64,000 bases of DNA from Apiospora phragmitis. Its lineage: Eukaryota; Ascomycota; Sordariomycetes; Amphisphaeriales; Apiosporaceae. The DNA lies in NCBI GenBank assembly GCA_038363925.1, contig JAQQWL010000006.1:1778501-1842500 (forward strand), read 5' to 3'. Shown one piece after another: positions 47,233-58,061 of this stretch (position 1 is the stretch's first letter; each line of letters begins with the position of its first letter). The position numbers and the translations under genes are program-made. The notes below the pieces were generated by a model. The model did no database searches, was not told where the DNA came from, and saw only the letters and a program-made list of their open reading frames with translations.

Positions 47233-48265
47233 ATGGATTCTGGAGACGAGTCGGATTTTTACGGTAAATATCTTTCCCATGGGCATTCTTCGTCCATCTC
47301 TATGTAAACCTCCACTTACAAAACCCCCAGGTGGTGAGGAAACGACCAAGGAGCTCGAGGAGAGGGTTGACAGCTTCGACATCCAAGGCTGGTGGGAGCA
47401 ACGGCAGCATGTCCAAAGCGCCCTGCGGCTCCAGGCCCTGCGACAGACCCAAACCACCAACACATCACGCCTCCACAACCCCTACGCCGGTTACCCATAT
47501 GCTTGGCAGCTGAATGAGACGGTGGATGATTTTCTGAAGCGGCTGCCGCCCGCCACGACTGATGAGTCCGAGGAATGCCCGTGGATCTTCATCTGCAATC
47601 CTTACATCGAGCGCAAGCCAAAATCCCTGGCCCAGAACCAGCACATTCGCGGGTGTGAAGATGAAGGCCCCGAAGAGGATCTTTCCGATATCCCCCGCTT
47701 CATCGAAGGCGGCCGCGAAAGACTGAGTATGGTCACGGAATTCTCCGATTTTATGAAGAAGTCGACCAAATCTCAGACAGTCATCACCCGCGAAGTGAAC
47801 AAAGCCGGCAGAGAGGCTACAGGGGATATCCTCGACCTGGCGCTGAATCTGCACGTCAGGTGCGGCAAATGGATGATTTTCTGCTCGGTTCACAGCGTCA
47901 ACGAGACTTGGGAACTCGTAGCTAAGGCTACTGCCAATAACGAGCTGGGGATTGCAGCCAAGGTCGCCCCGCGATCCGCTGTCGATCGGAGAACGGAGCG
48001 GCTCATCTGTGTTTACACGGCGGATTTCAGCGACAAGGCGGATGTGCAGAAGGTGGCTGCCAGACTCAAGCAGCTTGGCCTCGTTCAGGCCCATGGGAGA
48101 CCACTTTACTATAAACCAGGTTAGTTCTTTTCTGCACGAATGATTGGGTGGAGTTACGGACTGACAAGAACAGATTGCTATACGTATCTGGGCATTGGTT
48201 CCAGTAACGCCTGGGGCATCAGAGCCTCCATTTACAATACGACCGAGATATTGGGCAAGCCTTAG
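47233..48265 (+). CDS. DUF1917 family protein
   Basis: Exons 47233-47263, 47331-48119 and 48174-48265, with canonical introns (GTAAAT..CCCAG; GTTAGT..AACAG); the phases match and give 303 aa. The first exon encodes only M-D-S-G-D-E-S-D-F-Y. Core motifs: P-W-I-F-I-C-N-P-Y, then G-G-R-E-R-L-S-M-V, G-K-W-M-I-F-C-S, and near the end L-I-C-V-Y-T-A-D-F and C-Y-T-Y-L-G-I-G-S-S-N-A-W-G-I. This matches the eukaryotic DUF1917 family (BLES03-like), which resembles the fold of eIF4E. The function is unknown; a cap- or RNA-binding role would be inference. Confidence 0.82.
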
Positions 48266-48650
48266 GACGGATCTGACGGTGGCATAGAGGCCGCCTGTAT
48301 TTGAGGTGTTTGCTGATTTGTCTGAGATACCCTTGCTTTTCCGAGTTAGTTGATTTCGTCGTTTAGTGACAGGATGCCGAAATGTCCCGGAATAGGGAGG
48401 ACGGTCAGTCGAGATATCAAACTCATGTTATTGCTAAGAGTGTTGCAACGTTCAGTAAAATGCAACGCAATGCAATAAAGTGCCTGCTATCAATGGGCGC
48501 CAATTCCTCATCGAACCAATACCCAATGCAAACTCGCTTACTCGGGCGTAGACCCTGAATGCAGTCCCCCAAACGCCGTCAATGCTTCTTCTCCGTGCCT
48601 AACAACCATTGATGTAGGTCCGCCAGGGCCCGAGCCGCGTCCCCATGCCC
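48266..48650. other. convergent intergenic spacer
   Basis: It lies between the facing 3' ends of the DUF1917 gene and NAA30. No gene is seen. Confidence 0.5.
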
Positions 48651-49407
48651 CTAATGGGTCGGGCTGACAGGTCGGGCATCCTCTGCTGTGCCCCCACCAC
48701 CAGCGGCCACCACCGCGGCGCTCGCGCTGTCGAGAGGAAGCAACGGAGGCGGGGGCTTCACGGAGGCCTTGAGCAGCAAGACGAGTCGGTACGCGCTGTT
48801 ACCATTCAAATAATACCGATGCAGCTTCTTCGAGCGTAGAAAGCCGAGACGCTCGTAGAGCCGCATGGCTGCCGTGTTGGTCTCTTCCGTCTCCAGCACC
48901 ACCTCGTCCGCGTTTCGGTCGGCCATGGCGTCAATGGCCATCTTGACGAGCGCCGTGGCGATTCCGTGGCCTCGGTAGGCGGAGGATACGGCTAGCATGG
49001 CGATGTAGCCTCGGTGCGTGGCGGGCGAGTGGGGAGGCATGGTGTTCGAGTTTGCAGATGATGACGCCTATGAGCGAACCATCATCTGGATGCAGAGCCT
49101 GTCGAAACCCATACGTATGTCAGCTACGGAGTCATCCAGAGCTCTCCTCGCCTCTGCGAATAGGCAAAAGGTACAAAAGACCAAGGTTTGGGCCTAAGAA
49201 AAGGGCTGGACAAAGGATGCTGACCATGTAACACAAGTGGGCCCATTGGTAAAGAAAGTAGCGATAGACGTAGATGCTGTAGGGCTCGCTAAGATCCTTC
49301 GAGATCAGGGCCCGGATGGCGGGCAAATACTGCTCCTCGAGTGCATGTTCGTATTGGATGTACCGTAGTTCGCCGGGGAGCTCGGTAGCGCGCGTCGCTG
49401 TTTCCAT
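48651..49407 (-). CDS. NAA30: NAA30 (Mak3), NatC catalytic subunit (one frameshift)
   Basis: Exon 1 49407-49225, intron 49224-49099 (GTCAGC..GACAG, 126 nt), exon 2 49098-48651. GNAT acetyltransferase: N-terminal L-R-Y-I-Q-Y-E and [13 protein letters not shown] (family-typical), then [10 protein letters not shown]. The acetyl-CoA loop [19 protein letters not shown] follows, then [18 protein letters not shown]. It acetylates N termini beginning Met followed by a hydrophobic residue, on ribosomes, with Naa35 and Naa38. One extra base in a G run at 49031-49034 separates the two halves; without it the length is 209 aa. A short Pro/Ala-rich C-terminal tail is not conserved. Divergent from LRO1. Confidence 0.9.
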
Positions 49408-50892
49408 GTTACCCGTCGATCGGGTATGGCGAACGTGGAAAAGGAAAATGAAGTTTGGAGCGGTTGACGGCACGGTTATAGTCTATCACGCCCGGCGAAA
49501 TACCCCGCGTCTCTGAAATGGTAGACAACCAAAAAGTGGTGTTGCTGCTTTCACAATGTAACTACCATAACAAGTTCACATTTGAAATGGATTTGGTTTC
49601 TTTTTCTTTTTTTTTGACTCGGTGGGAAAAAAGGAGGCAAAGTCCAAAAGGACAAGCTTAAAATCAAGATGGGCCAAGAGCGATGTAGGCTGTTGTTACA
49701 ACCTGTATGCCAATGCAAACCTGTGCTGATCTTACGTGTGTCAGTGTCGGTCAATTATCAGACGAGCAATTCAGAGAAGGTATATCATGTAGGGAGAGAG
49801 ACACGCCAGCCAGTGACAGCAGATACTATAAACCAAGTCATGGAGTGAAAGAAGGAAGCTGCCCTCCACGTTGCAAAACAGCAATACGACTTCACCGCGA
49901 GGAAACGGAGATTGGAATGGAGCAACCCAAGCTCCTAAGCGGCTTGTCTGGTAAGCACTCAAGCACTCAAGCACTCAAGCACTCAAGCACTCAAGCACTC
50001 AAGCACTCAAGCACTCAAGCACTCAAGCACTTAAACATCTAAACACTCAAGCACTCGAGCTCAAGCAATTTACTGGCCGTGCCTACCCACTTTCACATGT
50101 GACGGCGGTTGACGATTTAAGCAAGACGCTCGGAGCTGCACCAGGGTTGGGTTCCAATCGAATCAGTCGCATGTTTACAATCCCATGTGATTTCTTGCAT
50201 GACTGTCGCTTGGTCGAGCCAAGCATTCGCCAGCATTTGCCCTTTGCAGAATTATTATGTACATTTGCATTCCTCATGCACAAATTTTACTATTGTGTAC
50301 GACGCTACGGAGTACACAGGTGCTATTTACAATTGACCTTAGCAACACCGAGAAGCGGGAAGCAAGCTCGGAAGAAGCACCGCCTCGGGATCGATGACGA
50401 TCGCTGTAGCTTCCGGGGCTGTTTCGTTTTGGTCCATTTCAGTGCCTAAGGTAGCAGCAGGATCAATACATACTTTAGGTACCTACAGTAGCGCATTTTG
50501 CAGGTTTTGACGTCAGGATGTTTCGCGGCGTGTTACCTCAGCCCCGCGAAAATAATTGCCAGTCGTCTTTTTCTCCCTCCGCTCCGGCCTGTCAGGACTC
50601 AGGCGGAAATACACTTTATAGAACTCGTGTCGTAATCGCCAGTGACGTTTCCCAGTCGGACGGCATTTTACGAATCCCATAGCGACCGTGGGGTTCAAAG
50701 GAGCGGCAGTTCAATTTGTTGTTGTTGTTGTTGCTCATTTTAAGCAATATAACGGACGACCGACAGGCACCGAGCGACCACAGTCAACCCGAGTCCCAGT
50801 CTGCGCGCGCTTCCCGCCCTGTCGTGCAGCCGATCTCTCTGCTTGCCTAGACATGTAGCATCGCTCAAGAGATTCGGAAAGAAATAAAAACC
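49408..50892. other. divergent spacer NAA30 / LRO1 with minisatellite
   Basis: 1.5 kb with both promoters. It contains the 8-nt tandem repeat listed separately and a GTT microsatellite near 50718-50735. No gene is seen. Confidence 0.55.
49953..50065. repeat. 8-nt minisatellite (AAGCACTC)n
   Basis: Nearly ten perfect copies of AAGCACTC run from 49953 to about 50030. They decay into variant copies (TTAAACAT, CTAAACAC and similar) to about 50065. Confidence 0.9.
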
Positions 50893-52876
50893 ATGGCTTC
50901 AGAACTTCGTCGGCGGGTCCTTAACCACAACACGAACTCTGATGATTCGGCGCCAGCTTCCTCGCGCGAGGACAGCCCCGTGAGACCGGGGGACAAGGTG
51001 AAGGTGGTCCATCACATCCAGAAGGCCAAGACTCAGAAGCGCAAGTCTACCTTCATCTTCTTGATAGGTGGACTCTGCGGCCTCATCGCGGCTGGCTTCC
51101 TCGCGCAGAGCAATGATCTGATTGCTTTCCCCGAGTTTGGCGAGCTTAGCATGGACAGCATACTGGACGTTCTACCAGCTGGCTTTGCGAAAGAGATGAA
51201 AGATCTCATGGTCTGCTCCCCCATCTTACTTCGAAGCTTTCTCGACCGTACTGGTCTAATGTGTTGTGACTTCAGAACGGCGAACGCAGTTACGTCGAAA
51301 GCTACGATGCCTTTTCCGTCAGTCTCAAGGCGAAGAACGCCGGTCTCCATGCCCACCATCCGATTATCATGGTCCCCGGTGTCATCTCGTCCGGGCTCGA
51401 GTCGTGGGGGACAGGCAACTCTTCCCGACCGTATTTCCGAAAGAGATTATGGGGCAGTTGGACAATGATGAGGGCGTTGGTTATGGACAAGGAGTCCTGG
51501 AAGAAGCACATCATGCTGGACAAGGAGACCGGTCTCGATCCTCCCGGGATCAAACTGAGGGCTGCTCAGGGGTTTGATGCCACCGACTTCTTCATAACGG
51601 GTTACTGGATCTGGAACAAGATCTTTGAGAATTTGGCTTCCCTCGGTTACGATCCAACAAACTCGTTCACCGCAGCATATGATTGGAGGCTGTCCTATAC
51701 GAACCTCGAGACGCGCGATCAATATTTTTCTCGCCTAAAGGCCCACATTGAGATGGCGCACAACTTTACCGGGAAAAAGGCAGTCTTGGCATCGCACAGC
51801 ATGGGTGGTCAGGTCGTCTACTATTTCTTCAACTGGGTTGCTTCAGCCAAAGGTGGGAATGGCGGCGATAGCTGGGTAGACGACCACATAGAGGCTTGGA
51901 TCAACATCAGCGGGTGTATGCTCGGCGCGGCCAAAGACGTGCCCGTGTTGCTCTCGGGGAAATGAGAGATACGGCACAGCTCAGTGCCCTTGCTGTGTCC
52001 GCATTGGACAAGTTCCTCAGCAAAGACGAGAGAGCTGAGCTGTTCCGTGCGATGCCCGGAATCTCTTCCATGTTGCCTATGGGAGGTGATCGGGTCTGGG
52101 GAAACTTGACGTGGGCTCCGGATGACCGGCCGGGACAGAAGCATTCCTATGGCGCTGCTATGAACTTCCGTATGGGGATGAACTGGTCGACCCCAACCGC
52201 CAATTTCACCATGGAAGCGGCCAGGGCTTACTTGATGAATTCGACGGAGGAGTGGTATCGAAACCATTTGAAAGGGAGCTACTCGGACGGGATCGCCGAT
52301 ACAGCGGCCGAGGTGGAGGTCAACATGGACGATCCAGTCAAATGGATTAACCCATTGGAGACTCGACTACCATTGGCCCCTAACCTGAAGATTTACTGCT
52401 TCTACGGTGTGGGGATACCGACAGAGCGGGCATACTACTATCGGGCGTCAGATCCTTCCATGTTTACCAATCTCAGTATGACGATCGACACGGCGATGAC
52501 GGTGGACGAAATCGATCACGGCGTGATCATGGGCGAAGGGGACGGCACCGTCAACCTTCTGAGCTCGGCATATATGTGCAACAGGGGATGGAATATGAAG
52601 CGGTACAATCCGGCCGGGGTCAAATTGACGGTCTACGAGATGCCTCATGAGCCCGAGCGGTTCAGTCCCAGGGGGGGCCCCAACACGGCTGAACATGTGG
52701 ACATCCTCGGGCGCACAAGCCTCAACGACTTCGTGCTGAAGGTAGCCGCTGGCAAAGGAGACACGATACAATCGAACGTTGTGAGCAACATACTCGAGTA
52801 TGCGCCGAAAGTCAAGATTTACGAGGAAGACAGCGAGGTGGCTGATGAACATCCTGTCGAAAGCACTAACGAATAG
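50893..52876 (+). CDS. LRO1: LRO1/PDAT, phospholipid:diacylglycerol acyltransferase (one frameshift)
   Basis: Exons 50893-51210 and 51276-52876, with intron 51211-51275 (GTCTGC..TTCAG), phase 0. It moves an acyl group from a phospholipid to diacylglycerol, making triacylglycerol in the ER. After a basic N terminus there is one membrane segment (F-I-F-L-I-G-G-L-C-G-L-I-A-A-G, about residues 55-75). The LCAT-type luminal domain follows: M-V-P-G-V-I-S-S-G-L-E-S-W and the lid region W-G-S-W-T-M-M. The nucleophile is in S-H-S-M-G-G-Q (near 51796), the Asp in G-E-G-D-G-T-V-N (near 52540) and the His in A-E-H-V-D-I-L-G-R (near 52690). One base is missing in a G run at 51956-51959, where the frame goes from L-L-S-G to E-M-R-D-T-A-Q; corrected length 639 aa. 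Confidence 0.94.
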
Positions 52877-53420
52877 TGTCGGAGTGTTTGCGGGTTCATA
52901 GGCCTTCTACTTGTCATGGCTGCCATTTACTGGTCATGGTTTTATTTGGAGTTCTTGGCCTTGATCGAGGCCTGGGTGGCGTACCTTTGCTGAATGGGAC
53001 CGGGCGGTGGCTTATCTGATTACTCCTTCGAAGTATACCCCATTGAGAGTCGAGAACGATGTGTTTCACGTTATTACATAAGTCGAGATCCTGCCACGTT
53101 TGTTTCCTAATGATTAATATATATCAATATAGAAGGCTGCTTATATTATTTGATTAACTTTATGTCTTGTCTTGACCATTGTATTCGAAGACCTTTTTTT
53201 GCGTTGGCCTGGTTGATTCTTTGGCGCGCTCCCAATTGGCGCTGCTGAACTTGAATGGGAAAAAGCACAGACCCTTTTTGGTAAATTCCCGCTTTAGTTC
53301 AATTCGATTCTATACATTCGCGTCCAGCCATCTACATCAAATACACATTCAAAAGTTCGGTTTCGACGTTGAATGGTAGTCGAGATTATAAAGACAAGTT
53401 TTGTATTGTCCAATAGCACC
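52877..53420. other. intergenic between LRO1 and TAN1
   Basis: About 540 bp holding the LRO1 3' UTR and TAN1 promoter. AT-rich near 53110-53160. No gene is seen. Confidence 0.5.
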
Positions 53421-54732
53421 ATGAGCTCCGCGCCCAAACGAAAAGATGGGCCTGGTGGTGGCGATCAAGGGCGCCTGAAGAAGAGCAAGGTAAGCGCATC
53501 AAGACTTCTTCGAGGCCGAAGACCACCTCCAGCTTGCTAATCATGATCAAATACATAGGGTGGCAACTTTGGCAAATGGCAAACACCGCATCAGAAAGCC
53601 AAGATGGAGACGTTGCGGTCCAGGGTCGGACACTCGATATTGGCGACGTAGGGTTCTGGGTTACTTGCCAACGCAACAAGGAGGTCAAGGCCCTTGATGA
53701 AGTCGTAGCAATGTGCGATGAAGTAAGTCATGCAAGCCCTCCCGCTTATTCATTCCACCGCACTAACGCCCGTCCCATCTAGTACGGTGAGAAGCTATAT
53801 GGCATCAAGCCAATGATGGATGATGACAATGGCTCCGAGGACGAAGGCGACATTGAGGCCGCTATCCAGAAGGAGGTTGCTGGCATCAAGAAGCAGGCTT
53901 CCAACAACAAATCTCTGGAGACCTCAGCATTTGCTCCCATGCGCCTCAGCCTGGATTGCTTGCTGTTTGTCAAGACCAAGCAGCCAGTCGAGCCCCGCCA
54001 GTTCGCTCGCAAGGTGTGCGAAGATGCCATGCTAGTCTCCGACAGGAAACAGCGACGGTCCAGATTCCTCAACAGAATCACGCCCATCACTCTCATGGGC
54101 AGCGCAACCAAGGTTGGGATCGAGGAGACGGCAAGAACGGTCCTGGCACCCGAGTTCGATCTGATACCAGTAGGAGAGGAAGCTGGGAGCCTGGAGGAGA
54201 AGGACGCCAAGGGCCCTTCTGTAAGTCCCAAGGATGAAGCCGTGGCCAAGGACCTGCCCATTTCACTGAACTAACCATTTCGCAGTATGCAATTCGTGTT
54301 AGCTCGCGGGCACAGAGCAACCTCAAGACCCAAGAAGTGATCAAACTGATTGCGAGTCTGATTGGCCCGCGCCACAAGGTCGACCTTACGAAACCTGACA
54401 AGTTCATCCTGGTCGAGATATTCCAAGTAAGTGCAACGTGGTTCTTTGGCCGTCTCATCATGCTCACCTTGTCACAGACATTTTGTGGTATGAGCGTCGT
54501 TGAGGGAGACTGGAACGACCTCAAGAGGTACAACATCCGCGAGTTGTACGAAGCAGCAACCGCAAAGGCGGAAACCCCCAAGACAGAAGAGAGATCGAAA
54601 GACGGGCAGTCAGCAGGAGGCAACACAACCACAGAGCCCAACTCGGCGGTGGAAGCGAAGCCTGACGGATCGGATTCGAAGATCACAAAGGAAGATAACA
54701 CCGATACTGTGCAAGAAAGCCCAGCTAACTAG
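53421..54732 (+). CDS. TAN1: TAN1, THUMP-domain tRNA acetylation factor (one frameshift)
   Basis: Five exons: 53421-53489, 53559-53722, 53783-54220, 54286-54426 and 54478-54732, each junction with canonical GT-AG. Lys-rich start, then G-N-F-G-K-W-Q-T-P-H, L-D-I-G-D-V-G-F-W-V-T-C, Y-G-E-K-L-Y-G-I-K-P-M, and R-R-S-R-F-L-N-R-I-T-P-I. The THUMP end is Y-A-I-R-V-S-S-R and V-D-L-T-K-P-D-K-F-I-L-V-E-I-F-Q-T-F-C-G-M-S-V-V. Tan1 (THUMPD1) is the adaptor that lets Kre33/NAT10 make N4-acetylcytidine at position 12 of serine and leucine tRNAs. One base is missing near 53612-53617 in exon 2 (the exon is 164 nt where 165 is needed). The C-terminal 70 residues are acidic and disordered. Confidence 0.9.
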
Positions 54733-57700
54733 ACAGCCCCCTTTGTATCTTCTCTCCCTTGGATTACGTTACGTTGTAGAAGCGAGTCGGGACTTCCATC
54801 GGGTACCAGAGAGGCATATATGACATAAGACTCTCGTTAACGAAGCTCGAGGCCTAGCCAACAGGTAACTTGATCAATGCCGGGCTTGTTCCCGAACCCA
54901 GCTTTACTGCCAGTCCTGAGGATACCAATGAAAGGGACGGTAAAATGGCCAGCTCGCGTGCTCAGACCTGTGTACCCCAACTAGATCCCAGTTGTAGGTA
55001 GCCAATGTGATCTGGTACACCCTCGATTGAGCAACTTGTCGTATCTTGGCCACTGGGGATTGGGGCAGAGGTAGGACTATATCGGGAAATAAAACAAATG
55101 TCACGGCAACTTTGTGCACCGCTGTCCTGCATAGGAGGAGTCACAGCACGATCTGGCTGAGCCCATCACTTTTCCCAGGTATCTTCCTCGAACAACGTAA
55201 CACACATCAAAAGCCCTCGTCCCTTGGCTGCCCCGCCTCGCCCGCCCAAGCTACCAGCAGTGGGCAGTGTCATGAGTAAGTACCACTAGAAGAAGCAGGC
55301 AACCCGGCTAACAAAAAGCTTCCATACCACTCTTTTCAACTCAGGGTACAGAAAGTGTCTGTCTGTCTGTCTACCGTGCTAGATACCCTGTATACACCCA
55401 CCTACCTAATGTGTACCTCCTAGTCCGGTGAGCGACGCGGGCGGCGATTCCAACGCTAAACCGAATCGCGACAAAATTGACGAGGACAATTTCGGGACGA
55501 GGAGAGTTGAGGAGGCGGCTCCCACAAATTAGATGCAACAAGCTTCGTGCATATCTGACAGGTCAAAAAACCAAGCAGATGTATGTACAAGCATGGGGTC
55601 CTGCACGAACCACCCTGTGGGCTTCGAATGGGTGGGCAAGTGTCCGGGCATGGCTTATGGCGGCCCCAGTCCGGTTCCAAGAGTCGTCCAGTCTGCATCA
55701 TTCTCAGGACAGGAGAGAAGGCTGATGTCAGTTCAGCCATCTTCCAACTTGAGCAGATTCGTCATCAAACCAAGCAGGGCATATTCATTCGCTCTTATTC
55801 AGCTGAACGGCCTTCGGCATACGACACAGCTTGGGCCAGCCACTTCACCGGGATGCTGATTCTTTTCCGAAGTAAGATGATAACCAACGGGGCAGCGAAG
55901 TGCTCTCTGTCTGTAGCGACGCAGGCGTGTGTATATGTAAAGATCTCCTTGCCGGTTAACGGTTCCAGCGGTACGGTTGGGGGCCGATTGGTAGGGCGGG
56001 ACAATGGCAGGGTCCATTGCAGCATTGCCAACACCCCGCCCTGGAAAGCCACCCCACCGCCTCTGACGCTAGAAGGTCTAGCCCTGTAGATTCGCTAAAC
56101 TCGGCCAATGGGAGGCAACTCTTCTCGCTTCTACCTGCATGGGAACAACTTCAACCCCATGCACTAACACCAACTACCTACATACACATAGACACACATC
56201 ATCCTCATCCGCTTACGAATATACAACTGTCGGATGATATCAAGTGGGAGGAGGATAAGCAGCGATTCGGAAGGGTCCTCGGCCATGCCACATCTTCTGC
56301 GCATCCCTCCCCCTCACCGCTTCTCGTGAGCAAGATGCTAGGTAATCAACTATTTGCACGCCTAGGAACGCAATGCCTGATGAGACAACGGTCTCGGTCA
56401 AGCGAGTTCGCTTCCAAGACCAATCAGGAGGTAAAGATATGGCTCAAAGCGGGTAGCGTGTACGAGACTATGTGTATCTCCTTTCTGCCGTTGACATGGC
56501 TGCCAGCCAATCTCCTATTATTTTTCTTCCTTCCTCTTCTTCTTCTCCTCTTTTGTCCTTGGGCGGACTTAGGAGCAGTTTTATATACTCTCACATCTTG
56601 AGGGCCAGGGTTACCAGACCTACTATCCCGTCCGGCCCTGGGTGGATGCCATGCCATATTCAGGCGGCCGGCTGAGGCGCCATTTAGCAAACGCCTCGTG
56701 CGGTATGCTTGAATGACGCCGTCCAACCAACTAACATGGGAGCGACGGCCCTAGTATATGTACTCACAATACTGTAAAAGACAGGTGTTGTGGACGGGTT
56801 GAAGCCCACGTGCAATCTGTCGCTTCCCTCTGCGTCTACATGTACAGCATATCATGGCTGCATGGGTTGCTCTACACTGCTTTAGCCGGACAAGGAATTC
56901 CATTGGGAGCATGATACCGGCTTCTCGAATACTTCTCCCGGTATCTTGGCGATTCAGCCACTCGGAGCTGCTGTGGACTAGGGAATCCGTCCGCTGGTGA
57001 ACATCATCTAAGACTTGTCAACATCGTCGTTTCATCCCGGAGGACTCAGCCATGCATATCGCCATATGCCTTCAACAGCCCACTCCTTGCCCCGTCCTCG
57101 GTGATCTGGCTTGTGGTCCTCCGCCTAGATAGCCGAGTAGACCGTTACCTTCGTGTGCCTGAACCTACTGTTCAAGCCGCCTGTTCGGCGACCACACCAC
57201 CACACCCCCTTCTCTCTTGTCAAGCTCCTTCTCGTCTTCCCGGCAAAGCCTCGTTCGCCAACAAGCGACTGATACAGCCTCTGCCTATATTCTCCGCCCG
57301 ACAGAAAGGCGCCCCATTCCTCTCGTCTTTTTAGACATGTCATCCCATGTGCCCGACTCCTTCTCGCGCCTTCCGACACAACTTGTCATTTCGGGCGCCA
57401 TCAGCTATCTTGTCAAGCGACGACTATATTAAAAGACCCGTGCAGCTTCCCATCCCCTCATACGAGTTTGCCAGCTCATCTATAATCCCAATTGTTATTA
57501 CTGTCCGTTACTTGCTTTTACCTCCTCCTCCAGGGATAGTCAAACCCGCTACTCTGTCTCCCAATTTGGACCAGCCTGCATATTACGGCACCTCCAGGGT
57601 CAAGGTAACTCGCGCCACCCTGCAGCCTACGAGTAACTACCGTTTGCTATCTCCTCAGAGGGTTGTCTCGGGTCCCTGTCCATACCCTTGCCCATACAGA

Positions 57701-58061
57701 GAGAGAGAGAGCGCGAACCCCCCCCGCAACCTTTGTCCACCCACAAACGCCTTTATGAGTCGGTAGTGGCTACTTTGTCGGACTGCCATACTACAATCAG
57801 TCCATGGTCAAGCCAGATGTCGGGGTAAGAGGCAGCAGGAGCAGCTTAGCAGCACGGCTGGAACCGACGGTTGTTTCCATTCCTTTTGCAGTGGCCCCTT
57901 TCCGTAAAACCTTCATGTCACTCTACCATCCATACCCGGTCGCCTCTGAGCTCCGCGTGTCCAAAGCGTTCACATATCGGCAATGTTGCACAAAAATACG
58001 GGAATCACGTCACCAAGCAGCCTGCCATTCACAAACGGATTTCCTGCCACCTGCCATATCC
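54733..58061. other. long intergenic spacer / leader
   Basis: 3.3 kb without a supportable gene. Frames at 55477-56601 and 57101-57766 are low-complexity. The part from about 57180 is pyrimidine-rich with many short ATG-started frames, as in a long 5' leader of the next gene. A GA microsatellite is at about 57701-57712. Confidence 0.5.

Noticed and set aside
26459..54732. Programmed ribosomal frameshifting as the cause of the frame breaks
   Set aside because: The sites share no slippery sequence or downstream structure, go in both directions, and affect unrelated genes that have no such mechanism in relatives.
56017..56601. 194-aa frame ending in a Leu/Phe-rich run
   Set aside because: The hydrophobic end comes from a TTC/CTT simple repeat; no family resemblance.
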